This document shows, piece after piece, positions 26,307-34,127 of a stretch of DNA of 64,000 bases. The notes under the pieces were generated by a model that did no database searches, had not been told where the DNA came from, and saw only the letters and a program-made list of their open reading frames with translations. Position numbers and translations under genes: made by a program. Source of the DNA: Dankookia rubra (GTDB taxonomy: Bacteria; Pseudomonadota; Alphaproteobacteria; Acetobacterales; Acetobacteraceae); NCBI RefSeq assembly GCF_004355005.1, contig NZ_SMSJ01000003.1, positions 62,001 to 126,000 of the forward strand, given 5' to 3'. Each line of letters starts with the position of its first letter. The stretch's first letter is position 1.

Positions 26307-27203
26307 ATGTCGGGTGCAGCGATCTTCGCTCAGACCGGACCCGCGAGCGGGCTGGAGGTGATGCCGACAGGCGCCGCGCTCGGCGCCGAGGTCCGCGGCG
26401 TCGACCTCCGTGCGCTGGGGGAAGCTGAGTTCGCCGCGATCCTCGATGCCTGGCACGTCCATGCGGTGCTGCTGTTCCGCGGGCAAAGCTTGACGCCGGA
26501 CGAACTCATCGCCTTCAGCCGCCGCTTCGGCGCGCTCGACCACGCGCCGGTGCAGGAGCATGGGCAGAGCATCGTCGCCGGGCGGCCTGAACTCTACATC
26601 GTCTCCAACGTGGTCGACGATGCCGGCAAGCCGATCGGCAGCCTCGGGAACGGGGAGGCGGTCTGGCACACCGACATGTCCTACCTGCCGCGGCCACCCA
26701 AGGCCTCGATGCTCTATGCGCTGGAGATCCCGCCCGCGGGCGGCGATACTCATTTCGCTAGCATGTATGCGGCCTATGAGAGCCTGCCGCCGGCGCTGCG
26801 GGCGCGGGCGCAGGGGCTGATGGTGAAGCATGACGGCACCTACAACAGCGGCGGCTTCGTCCGCGCCGGAGTGACGCCGACCGACGACCCGCGCACCGCG
26901 CCGGGGCACCTGCACCCGCTGGTCTGCCGGCACCCCGCGACCGGGCGTTCCATGCTGTATCTGGGGCGGCGGCGGATGGCCTATATCGATGGCCTCGGCC
27001 TGGGCGAGAGCGAGGCGCTGCTCGACGAGCTGTGGTCCTACGCGACGAAGCCGGCGCTCTGCTGGAAGAACGCCTGGCGGGTCGGCGACCTGGTGCTCTG
27101 GGACAACCGCTGCACCATGCATCGCCGCGACCCCTTCGACGCGGCGGCGCGACGGGTGATGCACCGCACGCAGGTGAGGGGTGAGGCGCCGCCGATGGCG
27201 TGA
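26307..27203 (+). CDS. TauD/TfdA-family Fe(II)/2-oxoglutarate dioxygenase
   Basis: A 298-residue cytosolic non-haem iron dioxygenase. The metal triad is visible as His121-x-Asp123 (WHTDMSY) and a distal His272 (MHRRDPF), with a 2-oxoglutarate Arg region at the C terminus (RRVMHRTQVRG). Family members hydroxylate taurine, alkylsulphates, phenoxyacetates or other acids; the substrate is not evident. ATG 26307 follows AGAAAGGG. It is divergently transcribed from a Bug receptor, and a second receptor converges at its 3' end, consistent with use of an imported organic acid. Confidence 0.9.
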   Translation: MSGAAIFAQTGPASGLEVMPTGAALGAEVRGVDLRALGEAEFAAILDAWHVHAVLLFRGQSLTPDELIAFSRRFGALDHAPVQEHGQSIVAGRPELYIVSNVVDDAGKPIGSLGNGEAVWHTDMSYLPRPPKASMLYALEIPPAGGDTHFASMYAAYESLPPALRARAQGLMVKHDGTYNSGGFVRAGVTPTDDPRTAPGHLHPLVCRHPATGRSMLYLGRRRMAYIDGLGLGESEALLDELWSYATKPALCWKNAWRVGDLVLWDNRCTMHRRDPFDAAARRVMHRTQVRGEAPPMA

Positions 27204-27222
27204 TCCGGCGCGACCGGACCGC

Positions 27223-28182
27223 TCAGTCGATCTGCAGGTTCATCTTCTGCAGCACCGGCGCCCAGCGCGCTGCCTCGGCCTTGAGGAAGGCTTCATATTC
27301 CTCCGGCCCGGTGCCGAGCGCGAACTGCCCCTCACCCAGCAGCCGGTCGCGGAAGCCCTGCTCCTGCAGTGCCGCCGCTGCCGCCTGAGACAGCCGGTCG
27401 ATCGCCGCCCGCGGCGTCTTTGCCGGCACCGCCAAGCCGAAATAGGTCTGGGCCACGGTGTCGGGGGCGAATTCGGTGAAGGTTGGGATGTCGGGCGTGA
27501 CCGGCATCCGCCGGTCGCCGGTCCAGGCGAGCAGGCGGCCCTGGCCGTTGCGGTGCGGCTGGATGGCGCTCGCCCCGCCCACCACCAGCAGGTCCAGCGT
27601 GCCGGCCATGAAGTCGTTCAGCTGCTGCGCATCGCCCCTGTAAGTCACATCCTGCATGCGGATGCCGAGCCGGTCGGCGACCAGGACCGCAGCGATGTTG
27701 TTGAAGCTCGACGGCCCGTTGGTACCGTAGTTCAGCTGGCCGGGCTTCGATTTCGCTAGCGCCACGAATTCGGGGACGGTCGCCGGCAGGCGGTTCTGCA
27801 GCAGGAAGGCGAAGGGCAGGATCGAAAGCAGCGAGACCGGCGCGAAATCCTCCAGCTTGTAGGAGAGCCGGCGCATCAGCAGCGGGTTCAGGGTCAGCGT
27901 CGTGCCGGAATTGACGATGGCGGTGAAGCCGTCCGGCGCCGCCCGCGCCACCGATTCCGCGCCAACCACCGTCGCCGCGCCGGGCCGGTTCTCGACCAGA
28001 ACCGGCTGGCCCAGTGCCGCCTGCATGCGCTCCGCCAGGAGCCGGCCCATGAGGTCGGTCGAGCCGCCGGGCGGGAAGGGGACCACCAGGGTGATCGGCC
28101 GCGCCTGGGCCAGCGCCGGCGCGGTCAGCCCGGATGCGCCGAGCGCCAGAATGGGCCGCCGCCCGAGCATGATGCGCCGCAT
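27223..28182 (-). CDS. Bug-family tripartite tricarboxylate receptor
   Basis: A 319-residue periplasmic binding protein. The leader MRRIMLGRRPILALGASGL ends at ALAQA and is followed by PITLVVPFPPGGSTDLMGRL, VLVENRPGAATVVGAESV, PDGFTAIVNSGTTLTLNPL and DIPTFTEFAPDT. ATG 28182 has GGGAGG six bases before it, better than the second ATG at 28170. It is the fourth Bug receptor in 13 kb and is divergent from the enoyl-CoA hydratase gene, which suggests its ligand may feed acyl-CoA catabolism. That link is inference from position only. Confidence 0.9.
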   Translation of the reverse strand: MRRIMLGRRPILALGASGLTAPALAQARPITLVVPFPPGGSTDLMGRLLAERMQAALGQPVLVENRPGAATVVGAESVARAAPDGFTAIVNSGTTLTLNPLLMRRLSYKLEDFAPVSLLSILPFAFLLQNRLPATVPEFVALAKSKPGQLNYGTNGPSSFNNIAAVLVADRLGIRMQDVTYRGDAQQLNDFMAGTLDLLVVGGASAIQPHRNGQGRLLAWTGDRRMPVTPDIPTFTEFAPDTVAQTYFGLAVPAKTPRAAIDRLSQAAAAALQEQGFRDRLLGEGQFALGTGPEEYEAFLKAEAARWAPVLQKMNLQID

Positions 28183-28246
28183 GTTTGCCTCCCGTATTCT
28201 TGCCGGCAGGCTGCCACGGCCCGGGGCGGCCGGGAATGGGCCGCGC

Positions 28247-28276
28247 TTGACGCCGGCCCCGCCGCGCCCCGCTAAT
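28247..28276 (+). promoter_or_regulatory. Sigma-70-like promoter for the enoyl-CoA hydratase gene
   Basis: TTGACG (28247-28252) and GCTAAT (28271-28276) are 18 bases apart, one of the better consensus matches in this GC-rich window. A GAGGAGG ribosome site follows before ATG 28298. This would drive the hydratase and the nitronate monooxygenase-like gene. Confidence 0.5.
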
Positions 28277-28297
28277 GGGGGCCAGAGGAGGATAACC

Positions 28298-29053
28298 ATG
28301 TCCGAGCATATCCGCGTCTCGGTGGCCGATGGCGTCTGCACCGTCGCCATGCATCGGCCCGAGAAAAAGAACGCGCTGACCCGCGACATGTATCTCGGCC
28401 TGGCGGAGGCGATCGAGCGCAGCGCCGCCGATCCGGCCATCCGCTGCCTGCTGCTGACCGGCACGGCGGAGGTCTTCTGCGCTGGCAACGACATCGGCGA
28501 TTTCCAGAAGCCCCGGCCGGCCGAGAATCCCGACGCGCCCGGCCCCAGCCATCGCTTCTACTTCGGGCTGGCGAATTTCGAGAAGCCGGTGGTCGCCGCG
28601 GTGCATGGCCTGGCGATCGGCATCGGCTGCACCATGCTGCTGCATGCCGACATCGTCTATGCCGCGCCGGAAGCGCGCTTCCGGCTGCCATTCGTCGATC
28701 TCGGCCTTGTGCCGGAGCTCGGCGCCTCACGGCTTGTCCCCTGGCTGGTCGGCAAGCACAAGGCGGCCGAGCTCATGCTGCTCGGCGAGTTCTTCGACGC
28801 CGCGGCGGCGGAGCGGATGGGCTTCGTCAACCGGATCCTCGACCGTGCCGAGCTGCTGCCGAACGCGACGGCCACCGCGCAGGCGCTGGCCGCCAAGCCG
28901 CAGGAGGCGATGCGGCTGACCAAGCAACTGCTGCGCCCCGACATGCCGCCGCTGATCGCGCGGATGGAGGAAGAGCGCGAGATCCTGGCCGAGCGCCTGC
29001 GCGCGCCGGAGACCCAGGCCATCATGGCCAATGTGCTGAAGCCCAAGCGTTAG
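28298..29053 (+). CDS. Enoyl-CoA hydratase/isomerase family protein
   Basis: A 251-residue crotonase-fold protein. Seen: VCTVAMHRPEKKNALTRDMY, the CoA pocket EVFCAGNDIGDF and the oxyanion-hole region VVAAVHGLAIGIGCTMLLHAD, then LPFVDLGLVPELGAS with a Glu in the usual catalytic region. It would hydrate or isomerise an enoyl-CoA; the exact substrate is open. Strong GAGGAGG ribosome site seven bases before the ATG. It lies 14 bases upstream of the nitronate monooxygenase-like gene, so the two form an operon. Confidence 0.9.
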   Translation: MSEHIRVSVADGVCTVAMHRPEKKNALTRDMYLGLAEAIERSAADPAIRCLLLTGTAEVFCAGNDIGDFQKPRPAENPDAPGPSHRFYFGLANFEKPVVAAVHGLAIGIGCTMLLHADIVYAAPEARFRLPFVDLGLVPELGASRLVPWLVGKHKAAELMLLGEFFDAAAAERMGFVNRILDRAELLPNATATAQALAAKPQEAMRLTKQLLRPDMPPLIARMEEEREILAERLRAPETQAIMANVLKPKR

Positions 29054-29067
29054 AAGGACGCCGCCCT

Positions 29068-30078
29068 ATGTCGCTGCTGGATATGGTGAAGGGCCGGCTC
29101 TCGCTGCCCGTCATCGGCTCGCCGCTCTTCATCATCTCCGTGCCCGACCTGGTGGTGGCGCAATGCACCGCGGGCGTCATTGGCTCGATGCCCTCGTTGA
29201 ATGCCCGGCCCGCCGAGCAGTTCGAGGAATGGGTCGTCGAGATCAAGGAACGCCTGGCGGCGCACGACGCGCGGCATCCGGACCGGCCGGCAGCGCCCTT
29301 CGCCATCAACCTCATCGTGCACAAGTCGAATGACCGGTTGGAACACGACCTGGCCATCTGCGTGAAGCAGAAGGTGCCGCTGATCATCAGCAGTCTCGGC
29401 GCACGGCCGGAGGTGAACCAAGCCGTCCATTCCTACGGCGGCTATATCCTGCACGACGTGATCAACCAGCGCTTCGCCCACAGCGCCATCGACAAGGGCG
29501 CGGACGGCCTGGTGCTGGTCTCGGCCGGGGCGGGCGGCCATGCCGGCGCGCTGTCGCCCTTCGGCTTCCTGCAGGAGACGCGGGAATGGTTCGACGGGCC
29601 GATCGCGCTGTCCGGCGCCATCGGGCATGGCCGCAGCATTCTGGCGGCGGAATCGCTCGGCGCCGACTTCGCCTACATCGGCAGCGCCTTCATCGCCACG
29701 CAGGAAGCCCGGGCGCAGCCCGACCAGCAGCAGATGATCGTCGACAGCGGGGCCGAGGACATCGTCTACACGAACCTGATCACCGGCGTGCACGGCAACT
29801 ACCTGAAGCCATCCCTGAAAAAGGCCGGGCTGGACCCGGACAACCTTCCGGTCTCCGACCCGACCGCGATGGACTTCAGTTCCGACCGCAAGAAGCGCTG
29901 GAAAGACATCTGGGGCTCCGGCCAGGGCATCGGCGCGGTGAAGCAGGTTCAGCCCGCCGGCGTGCTGGTCGAGCGCTTCCGCCGCGAATACGCCGCGGCG
30001 CGCGCCAGGCTCGGCGCGCGCAGTCCGCTGGTCAATCCGGCCTGGGAGAAGGTGTTGGACGCCGCCGCGGCGGAATAG
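29068..30078 (+). CDS. Nitronate monooxygenase-like FMN protein
   Basis: A 336-residue TIM-barrel flavoprotein of the nitronate monooxygenase/2-nitropropane dioxygenase family. The signature GADGLVLVSAGAGGHAGALS and the phosphate-binding IALSGAIGHGRSILAAESLG followed by GADFAYIGSAFIAT are clear. Such enzymes oxidise alkyl nitronates, and some act as FMN-dependent enoyl reductases, so the operon with an enoyl-CoA hydratase fits either role. Length is typical. It ends 22 bases from the convergent EmrB gene. Confidence 0.87.
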   Translation: MSLLDMVKGRLSLPVIGSPLFIISVPDLVVAQCTAGVIGSMPSLNARPAEQFEEWVVEIKERLAAHDARHPDRPAAPFAINLIVHKSNDRLEHDLAICVKQKVPLIISSLGARPEVNQAVHSYGGYILHDVINQRFAHSAIDKGADGLVLVSAGAGGHAGALSPFGFLQETREWFDGPIALSGAIGHGRSILAAESLGADFAYIGSAFIATQEARAQPDQQQMIVDSGAEDIVYTNLITGVHGNYLKPSLKKAGLDPDNLPVSDPTAMDFSSDRKKRWKDIWGSGQGIGAVKQVQPAGVLVERFRREYAAARARLGARSPLVNPAWEKVLDAAAAE

Positions 30079-30099
30079 GCCGGACTTCGGCCGCGGCGC

Positions 30100-31635
30100 T
30101 CAATCCATCGCCGCATGCACCGGATCGGCGGCCGCTGCCCGCGGCGGGCGCCGCATCAGCGGCAGCAGCACCAGCATCGCCAAGGCCAGCATCATCAACA
30201 GGTAGAAGTCGTTGCCATAGGCCACGATGCTCGACTGCCGGGTCACCTCGGCATTCAGCATCGCCGCGCCCTGGGTGGTGGACGGGTCCCAGAAGCGCTG
30301 GACCCAGGGCAACTCGAACAGCCGGTTCAGCGGCGTGACGTGCTCGGCCAGCGAAGCGTGCATGATCTGCGTGTTGCGCGTCAGCAGCGCCGCCATGACC
30401 GAGATGCCGATCGCCGAGCCGAGGTTGCGCAGCAGGCTGATCAGCGCGGTGCCATCCGTGCGCAATGCCGGGTCGAGCGTGGCGAAGGCGACGAGGTTCA
30501 GCGGGATGAAGACGAAGCCGAGCCCGAAGCCCTGCAGCACCGTCACCAGCATCAGCCAGTGCATCGGGATGTCGGGCGTCCAGTGCACCATGTCCCAGAG
30601 CGTCCAGGCCAGCACCAGGATGCCGAAGGCCATGACCTTGCGGGGGTCGAAGCGGCTGGACATCCGCCCCGCGAGGAACATCGCGGCCATGGTGCCGAGG
30701 CCACGCGGCGCCATCGCCAGGCCGGCGGTGAAGACCGGGTAGTCGGCCAACGTCTGCAAATAAGGCGCCAGCAGCGCCGAGGTGGCGAAGAGAATGGCGC
30801 CAACCGCGAACATGATGCCAAGCCCGGCTGCGAAATTCCGGTCGCGGAAGATGCGTGGCGGGATGAAGGGCCGCTCCGCCAACGCCATGTGCACGAGGAA
30901 GAGATAAAGGCCGAGCGCCGCCAGCGTCGCCTCGATCAGGATCTCGGTCGAGCCGAACCAATTCTTCAACTCGCCGCGGTCGAGCATGACCTGCAGCGCG
31001 CCGACGCCGAGCGCCAGCACGCCGAAGCCCAGCCAGTCGAAGCGCCGGCCCGGCGCCGCGCCGCCTTTCGGCAGGAAGAACATGAGGCCGAGGAAGGCGA
31101 GCACGCCGAAGGGCAGGTTGACATAGAATACCCAGCGCCAGTTCCAGCTCTCGGTCAGGTAGCCGCCAAGCGTCGGTCCGAGAATCGGTCCCACCATCAC
31201 GCCCATGCCCCAGATCGCCATGGCCTGGCCACGCTGCTCCGGCGGGTAAATGTCGAGCATGGTGGACTGGCTGAGCGGCACCAGCGCGGCGCCGAAGGCA
31301 CCCTGCAGCAGGCGGAACACCACCATCTGCTCGAGTGACTGCGCCGCGCCACACAGCACGGATGCCAGCGTGAAGCCGCCCACCGAGCCGAGAAAGACCG
31401 CCCGCCGGCCGAAGCGGGCGACGAGGAAGCCGACCGGTGCCGTCAGGATGGCGGCGGCGGTGATGTAGCTGGTCAACACCCAGGTGATCTGGTCAGCCGT
31501 CGCCGCCAGCCCGCCCTGCATGTAGGGCAGGGCGACATTGGCGATGGTGCCGTCCAGCGCCTGCATCAGCGTTGCCACCATGGCGCAGACGGTGATCAGG
31601 CCGCGGTGCGGGACGGCCTCCGCGGGATTGGCCAT
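30100..31635 (-). CDS. emrB: EmrB/QacA-type MFS multidrug exporter (DHA2, 14 TM)
   Basis: A 511-residue inner-membrane drug:proton antiporter. Family motifs: MQALDGTIANVALPYM in helix 1 (motif D1), FGRRAVFLGSVGGFTLASVL (motif A region), and GPILGPTLGGYL followed by WNWRWVFYVNLPFG (motif C). Fourteen hydrophobic segments can be counted. ATG 31635 begins one base after the EmrA stop, so the two are translated together. With the adaptor and a TolC-like channel it would span both membranes. The C terminus is Arg/Pro/Ala-rich. Confidence 0.93.
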   Translation of the reverse strand: MANPAEAVPHRGLITVCAMVATLMQALDGTIANVALPYMQGGLAATADQITWVLTSYITAAAILTAPVGFLVARFGRRAVFLGSVGGFTLASVLCGAAQSLEQMVVFRLLQGAFGAALVPLSQSTMLDIYPPEQRGQAMAIWGMGVMVGPILGPTLGGYLTESWNWRWVFYVNLPFGVLAFLGLMFFLPKGGAAPGRRFDWLGFGVLALGVGALQVMLDRGELKNWFGSTEILIEATLAALGLYLFLVHMALAERPFIPPRIFRDRNFAAGLGIMFAVGAILFATSALLAPYLQTLADYPVFTAGLAMAPRGLGTMAAMFLAGRMSSRFDPRKVMAFGILVLAWTLWDMVHWTPDIPMHWLMLVTVLQGFGLGFVFIPLNLVAFATLDPALRTDGTALISLLRNLGSAIGISVMAALLTRNTQIMHASLAEHVTPLNRLFELPWVQRFWDPSTTQGAAMLNAEVTRQSSIVAYGNDFYLLMMLALAMLVLLPLMRRPPRAAAADPVHAAMD

Positions 31636-31636
31636 C

Positions 31637-32743
31637 TCAGCCGCCGATCAGGTCCGACAGATGCCGCTCATGCCCGGTGTCGATCGAGACCTCGGCGCTC
31701 ATCCCCGCGCGCAGCTTCGGGCCATCGTCCGGCTGCTCGACGCGGATGCGCACCGGGATCCGCTGCACCACCTTCACCCAATTGCCCGAGGCATTCTGCG
31801 CCGGCAGCACGCTGAAGGTGGAGCCGGAGGCCGGACTGATGCTCTCGACGGAAGCTTCGAAGGTGACGCCGGGATAGGTGTCGACGGTCACCGTTGCCTT
31901 GTCGCCGGGCTTCACATGGGTCAGGTCGGTCTCCTTCGGCAGCGCATCCACCCAGATCCGCTGGTCGGAAACCAACGCGAAGGCCGGGGTCGCGGCGCCG
32001 AGATACTGGCCTGGCTGCAGGGAGGAGACCTGGGTGACGATGCCGGCGAAGGGCGCCCGCATCGTGGCGTGGTCTAGCTGCCGCTTCGCCTCCTCCAAGC
32101 GGGCCTGGGCGGCGCGCCAGTCAGGGTGCTGCTCGACAGGCGCATCCGCCTCGCCGCCCAGCTTCGCCAACTGGACCTGCGCCTGCACACGCAGCGATTC
32201 CAGCTGCTGCTGCGCCTGCTGCAGGCCGAAGCGGGCCTGGTCGAAGGTGGCACGGGTCACGGCGCCGCTGTTCACGATTTGCGCCGCCCGGTCGTAGGTC
32301 GCCTGGGCCAGCTGCACCGCCGCTTCCTGCGCCGCGATGTCGCGCTGGATGCGTCGGTAGTCGGCCTGCATGGCATGCAGGTTCAGCGCGGTCTGCAGCA
32401 GCTGCGCCTCGGCCTGCTGCACCGCGTACTGGAACGGAGCGGGGTCCAGCACCACCAGCACCTGGCCGACCTTCACCACATCGCCCTCATGCACCGCGAT
32501 GCTGCGGACGATGCCGGAAACGTCGGTCGCAAGCAGAAGCTTGTCGGCCTGCACATAGGCATCGTCGGTGCCGGCATAGCGGCCGCCATGCAGCCAGAAG
32601 GCGCCGGCGCCGGCGACCACAGCCAACACGCCGCCGAGCATCAGGACGGGACGCAGCCAGCGGCGGTGCCGCGGCGGGGCATCGGGCGGCGTCGTCGTCT
32701 CGGCACTGGCAGGGCGCTCGGTGCGGATCGAACCCTCGGGCAT
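31637..32743 (-). CDS. emrA: EmrA-type membrane fusion protein (HlyD family)
   Basis: A 368-residue periplasmic adaptor with one N-terminal membrane anchor (LRPVLMLGGVLAVVAGAGAF, about residues 30-49) and a proline-rich cytoplasmic tail. After it come the lipoyl half (YAGTDDAYVQADKLLLATDV), a long Gln/Ala coiled coil (about 110-220), the second half (MRAPFAGIVTQVSSLQPGQY) and a beta barrel with GSTFSVLPAQNASGNWVK, a strong EmrA hallmark. ATG 32743 is preceded by GAGAGCGAC. It lies 17 bases after the MarR gene and one base before emrB. Confidence 0.92.
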   Translation of the reverse strand: MPEGSIRTERPASAETTTPPDAPPRHRRWLRPVLMLGGVLAVVAGAGAFWLHGGRYAGTDDAYVQADKLLLATDVSGIVRSIAVHEGDVVKVGQVLVVLDPAPFQYAVQQAEAQLLQTALNLHAMQADYRRIQRDIAAQEAAVQLAQATYDRAAQIVNSGAVTRATFDQARFGLQQAQQQLESLRVQAQVQLAKLGGEADAPVEQHPDWRAAQARLEEAKRQLDHATMRAPFAGIVTQVSSLQPGQYLGAATPAFALVSDQRIWVDALPKETDLTHVKPGDKATVTVDTYPGVTFEASVESISPASGSTFSVLPAQNASGNWVKVVQRIPVRIRVEQPDDGPKLRAGMSAEVSIDTGHERHLSDLIGG

Positions 32744-32760
32744 GGTGGTCTGTCGCTCTC

Positions 32761-33213
32761 TCAGGCGGCGGCACCGGCTTCGCCGGCGGCCAGCAGGTTG
32801 GATTTCATCAGCAGCAGCGCCTCGACCACCGCCTGGCGGCGCTCTGGCGCCAAGCCGGCGGTGGCTTCGGCATCGAAGGCGATGCGAACCTGGTCGATCT
32901 CGGCCAGGACCGGGTCGGCGGCTGGGGTCAGGTGCAGCCGCCAGACCCGACGGTCGGCGGGATCGGCGCGGCGCTCGACCAGGTTTCGGGCGGCCAGCCG
33001 GTCGACCAAACGACCGACGGTGATCGGCTCGACCTCCAGGATTTCGGCCAATTCCCGCTGGGTCATCCCGCCGCAGCGGCGCAGTCGGACCAGGATCATC
33101 CATTGTGCCCGCGTCATCCCATGGGCGCGGGCGCGGCGATCGGCCTGAGTGCGGATCAGACGAGCCACGTCGTTCAGCAGGATAAGAAGGTTCGGTTCGT
33201 GCAGGTCGGGCAT
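32761..33213 (-). CDS. MarR-family regulator of emrAB
   Basis: A 150-residue winged-helix repressor. The DNA-binding part is MTQRELAEILEVEPITVGRL with the wing VERRADPADRRVWRLHLT, flanked by the dimerisation helices. The frame extends upstream to GTG 33246, but that start would fall inside the palindromic promoter. ATG 33213, after GAGAGACGAGCC, leaves the operator just upstream and starts the conserved LLNDVARLIRTQADRRA helix normally. It is first in the operon with emrA and emrB and probably represses itself and them, releasing on binding a phenolic or drug ligand. Confidence 0.9.
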   Translation of the reverse strand: MPDLHEPNLLILLNDVARLIRTQADRRARAHGMTRAQWMILVRLRRCGGMTQRELAEILEVEPITVGRLVDRLAARNLVERRADPADRRVWRLHLTPAADPVLAEIDQVRIAFDAEATAGLAPERRQAVVEALLLMKSNLLAAGEAGAAA

Positions 33214-33229
33214 GGCTCGTCTCTCACGC

Positions 33230-33262
33230 GGCTGAATATAAGCCACGTTATAATCAGCCCAA
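33230..33262 (-). promoter_or_regulatory. MarR operator over the marR-emrAB promoter
   Basis: GGCTGAATATAA (33230-33241) and TTATAATCAGCC (33248-33259) form an inverted repeat matching at 11 of 12 positions with a six-base centre. It is strikingly AT-rich for this genome. On the minus strand a -35-like TTGGGC (33262-33257) and a -10-like TATATT (33240-33235) with a 16-base spacer lie within or at the edge of it. It sits 17 bases before the proposed MarR start, as expected for an autoregulatory operator. Confidence 0.7.
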
Positions 33263-33339
33263 CAGGAAACGCCCGGTTCATAAGGTAGTGGCTTTCACGA
33301 TCCCTTGTGCGGAGGCTTGGCCAACACTGCTTTGGTCTG

Positions 33340-34102
33340 CTTGCACCGGTGCCGCCATCGCTGCGGCGACGCCGTGCAGCCAGTCCGGCTACGAGGTTTC
33401 GCAGGTCCCGAGCACGGCGCCGCCGCCGGCTGCCGTCGAGGCATGCAGATGGCCGATTTCGCCGCCCAACGCGTCCAGCAGCGTCAGCAGGGCGCTCGCG
33501 TCGCCGCCCGGCGCGTCCAGCTTGCGGCTGTCGGGCGCCAGCGAGCGGATGACCAGCCCCGGCTGCAGCCGGAACCAGGGGCCGGTGTGCGGACGGGTCC
33601 TTTGGCGAAGGCCGCCAGATAGAGCGAGGCAGCTTCGGGAATGCCGGCCCGCAGGCAGGCGGAGGCGCCCCGCGATTTGGCCTCTCGCACCACCCTGCCG
33701 CCGCACCATGCGGCGATGTCGCGAGATTTTGGGGGGGGTGGTCGGCGCGGGCCACCAGGGCGCTTGTCGCCAGTCAGACGAGGTCGGCGGCGAAGGGCAG
33801 GGTGGCCGCCTCATCCGGGTCGTTGACGCCCCAAACCAGCGGGAGGCCGGCGGGTCTTCGGCATCCCGCCAAGTACGGAAATCCGCCAGATGTGGGTCGC
33901 CGCGGACCGCCACGGGGAAGGTCGTCGCCAGCTTCGGCAGGAGTGCCGCGAATTGCGCGGCGAAGCGGAAGGCGGTGCCGCGCAGGAAGGCGGAGGGGTC
34001 GGCCGCCATGAGGGCCCGCTTGCGCGCGAGCGCCGCCGGGATGACCCCGCATTGACGGCCCAGCCAAGCGTCGAGCGCGTCGATGATGTCGGGCCCGGGC
34101 AT
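33340..34102 (-). pseudogene. Decayed DUF2252 family gene
   Basis: The start at 34102 reads as a DUF2252 N terminus: ALARKRALMAADPSAFLRGT, then AVRGDPHLADFRTWRD. The conserved continuation VWGVNDPDEAATLPFAADLV is in another frame (shift near 33840) and is ended by TGA at 33776-33774, where the protein should continue LATSALVARAD. A further shift lies near a run of eight G (33731-33738): REAKSRGASACLRAGIPEAA is in a third frame. Then GPWFRLQPGLVIRSLAPDS and ALGGEIGHLHAS return to the first frame. A last fragment, DWLHGVAAAMAAPVQAD, is again out of frame. At least four lesions mean it is inactive. It lies 25 bases downstream of tamB. Confidence 0.8.
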
Positions 34103-34127
34103 CGCGGAAGGCTATGCTTGGTCGGCC

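Noticed and set aside
33389-34102. A single intact 237-residue gene at the DUF2252 locus
   Set aside because: The frame is open, but the conserved DUF2252 blocks leave it and return, so an open frame here does not mean an intact product.
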